From: CAYLQD01 sp043819695
GTDB taxonomy: Bacteria > Planctomycetota > PUPC01
NCBI GenBank assembly: GCA_043819695.1
Contig: JBDREM010000227.1
Span: 1-9,590 of the forward strand
Direction of reading: 5' to 3'
DNA: 9,590 bases
Part shown: in pieces, positions 9,167-9,590 of the stretch
Numbering within the stretch: position 1 is the stretch's first letter
How the letters are laid out: each line of letters starts with the position of its first letter
Translations under genes and position numbers: made by a program
Notes under the pieces: generated by a model
The model's input: the letters and a program-made list of their open reading frames with translations, nothing else
Told to the model about the DNA's origin: nothing
Database searches by the model: none

Positions 9167-9172
9167 CTCCTT
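9167..9172 (-). promoter_or_regulatory. Shine-Dalgarno deciding the GTG start of ahcY
   Basis: AAGGAG on the minus strand, 8 bases before the GTG at 9158. The next in-frame ATG is residue 10 (DLSM) and lies too far from it, so the GTG is the better start. Confidence 0.65.
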
Positions 9173-9262
9173 TTCATCACTTGTTGAATGGGCGCTTTTC
9201 TCGACTTGCTCCGTGAGGCCATCAGGAAGCGAAAACCTCTCCGCCAAGTTGCGTGCCGCACA

Positions 9263-9451
9263 TCAGAACTTCGGCTTCAGTCCGGCTTGTTTGCACAGCT
9301 CGTTGGCCGTTATCCGGTCGATCACACGATGCCTCTTGATCGGTATCGTCTTCTCGTCATTCGTGTAGATGGCGTGATTGCCTCCTTGCCGAAGCAGACG
9401 AAAGCCGTTGTGCTCGAAGTACCTCACCAACTCACGGCGCTTGACCGTCAT
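9263..9451 (-). CDS. hicA: HicA-family toxin (mRNA interferase)
   Basis: This is a small HicA-type toxin, a family that cuts mRNA and is held inactive by HicB. The 62 residues begin with a basic stretch (TVKRRELVRYF), then NGF and GGNHAIY at 23-29. The histidine at 26 fills the place of the catalytic histidine in the G-S-H/G-N-H motif of the family. IPIKRHRVID (36-45) and CKQAGL (53-58) close the double-stranded-RNA-binding-like fold, as in typical 55-80 residue HicA proteins. The start at 9451 follows the hicB stop by one base and has only a weak ribosome binding site, so translation is likely coupled to the antitoxin. The toxin follows the antitoxin here, the reverse of the classic hicA-hicB order. 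Nothing looks broken, so the toxin is probably functional. Confidence 0.88.
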   Translation of the reverse strand: MTVKRRELVRYFEHNGFRLLRQGGNHAIYTNDEKTIPIKRHRVIDRITANELCKQAGLKPKF

Positions 9452-9452
9452 C

Positions 9453-9590
9453 TCATATCTCGACAGGCATCTGTTCCAGCAGCGCGCTGCCGATAGGGAT
9501 CTCCTTGTCCTGCTGTCGATAGGCTGCGATCATCTCGCGCAGGGCGTCGTAAAGCATCTCCCTGCATTTTTCGAGCGTCGCTCCTTCGGT
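9453..9590 (-). CDS. hicB: HicB-family antitoxin, C-terminal part (5' end beyond window)
   Basis: The last 45 residues of an open frame enter from the right edge and stop at 9453-9455. The segment TEGATLEKCREMLYDALREMI resembles the G-x-T-x-E-E-A helix of the HicB RNase H-like fold, followed by a short tail, IPIGSALLEQMPVEI. The frame ends soon after that fold, so this looks like a short HicB without a C-terminal ribbon-helix-helix or HTH domain. The immediately following hicA (one base between stop and start) supports the assignment. Only the C-terminal end is seen, so the family call depends partly on context. Confidence 0.75.
   Translation of the reverse strand, partial: TEGATLEKCREMLYDALREMIAAYRQQDKEIPIGSALLEQMPVEI

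Noticed and set aside
9159..9262. SAH riboswitch or clear promoter upstream of ahcY
   Set aside because: The gap lacks the GGAGCGCUGC-like core expected of an SAH riboswitch, and the best -35 candidate (TTGGCG) has no acceptable -10 at the right distance.

Overview
The window is GC-rich, and every gene I can support lies on the minus strand, so transcription runs from right to left. The long open frames on the plus strand are antisense shadows. The gene content points to an uncultured bacterium of the Planctomycetota or a nearby lineage. The clues are a very large secreted protein with PQQ-type beta-propeller and TPR-like regions, a MoxR ATPase beside it, a short phosphatidylserine decarboxylase coupled to phosphatidylserine synthase, a short-form S-adenosylhomocysteine hydrolase, and palindromic intergenic repeats of the GGGCACGGC type. 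This placement is inference; there is no rRNA or other marker gene here.

Layout in transcription order (right to left). (1) 9453-9590: C-terminal end of a HicB-family antitoxin, cut by the window edge. It is followed after one base by a complete HicA-family toxin (9263-9451). (2) 7902-9158: S-adenosylhomocysteine hydrolase with a GTG start and a good Shine-Dalgarno. (3) 7654-7901: intergenic region with two copies of a palindromic repeat, a small UUCG-loop hairpin and a strong sigma70-type promoter facing psd. (4) 6934-7653 and 6086-6937: psd and pssA, overlapping by ATGA. Together they form the route from CDP-diacylglycerol to phosphatidylethanolamine. (5) 5992-6085: short gap with an extended -10 promoter. 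(6) 1294-5991: a 1565-residue exported protein ordered helical region, beta-propeller, TPR-like helices, then a second beta-propeller that contains a PDZ domain. (7) 1068-1293: intergenic region almost filled by a 129-bp MITE-like element with perfect 16-bp terminal inverted repeats and a 5-bp target duplication. (8) 1-1067: MoxR-family AAA+ ATPase, complete at its start and cut at its 3' end by the window edge.

How they fit together: psd and pssA clearly form one transcription unit making phosphatidylethanolamine. The giant propeller protein has its own promoter and is probably periplasmic or surface associated. MoxR has its own strong ribosome binding site, and its usual partners (DUF58 and von Willebrand A proteins) would lie beyond the left edge. 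The HicBA pair and the hydrolase are separate functions. I see no phage genes, CRISPR array, tRNA or rRNA. The most notable non-coding features are the MITE with intact target duplication and the paired palindromes. The most notable protein is the two-propeller/TPR/PDZ fusion. I do not see convincing evidence of a wholly new multi-gene system.
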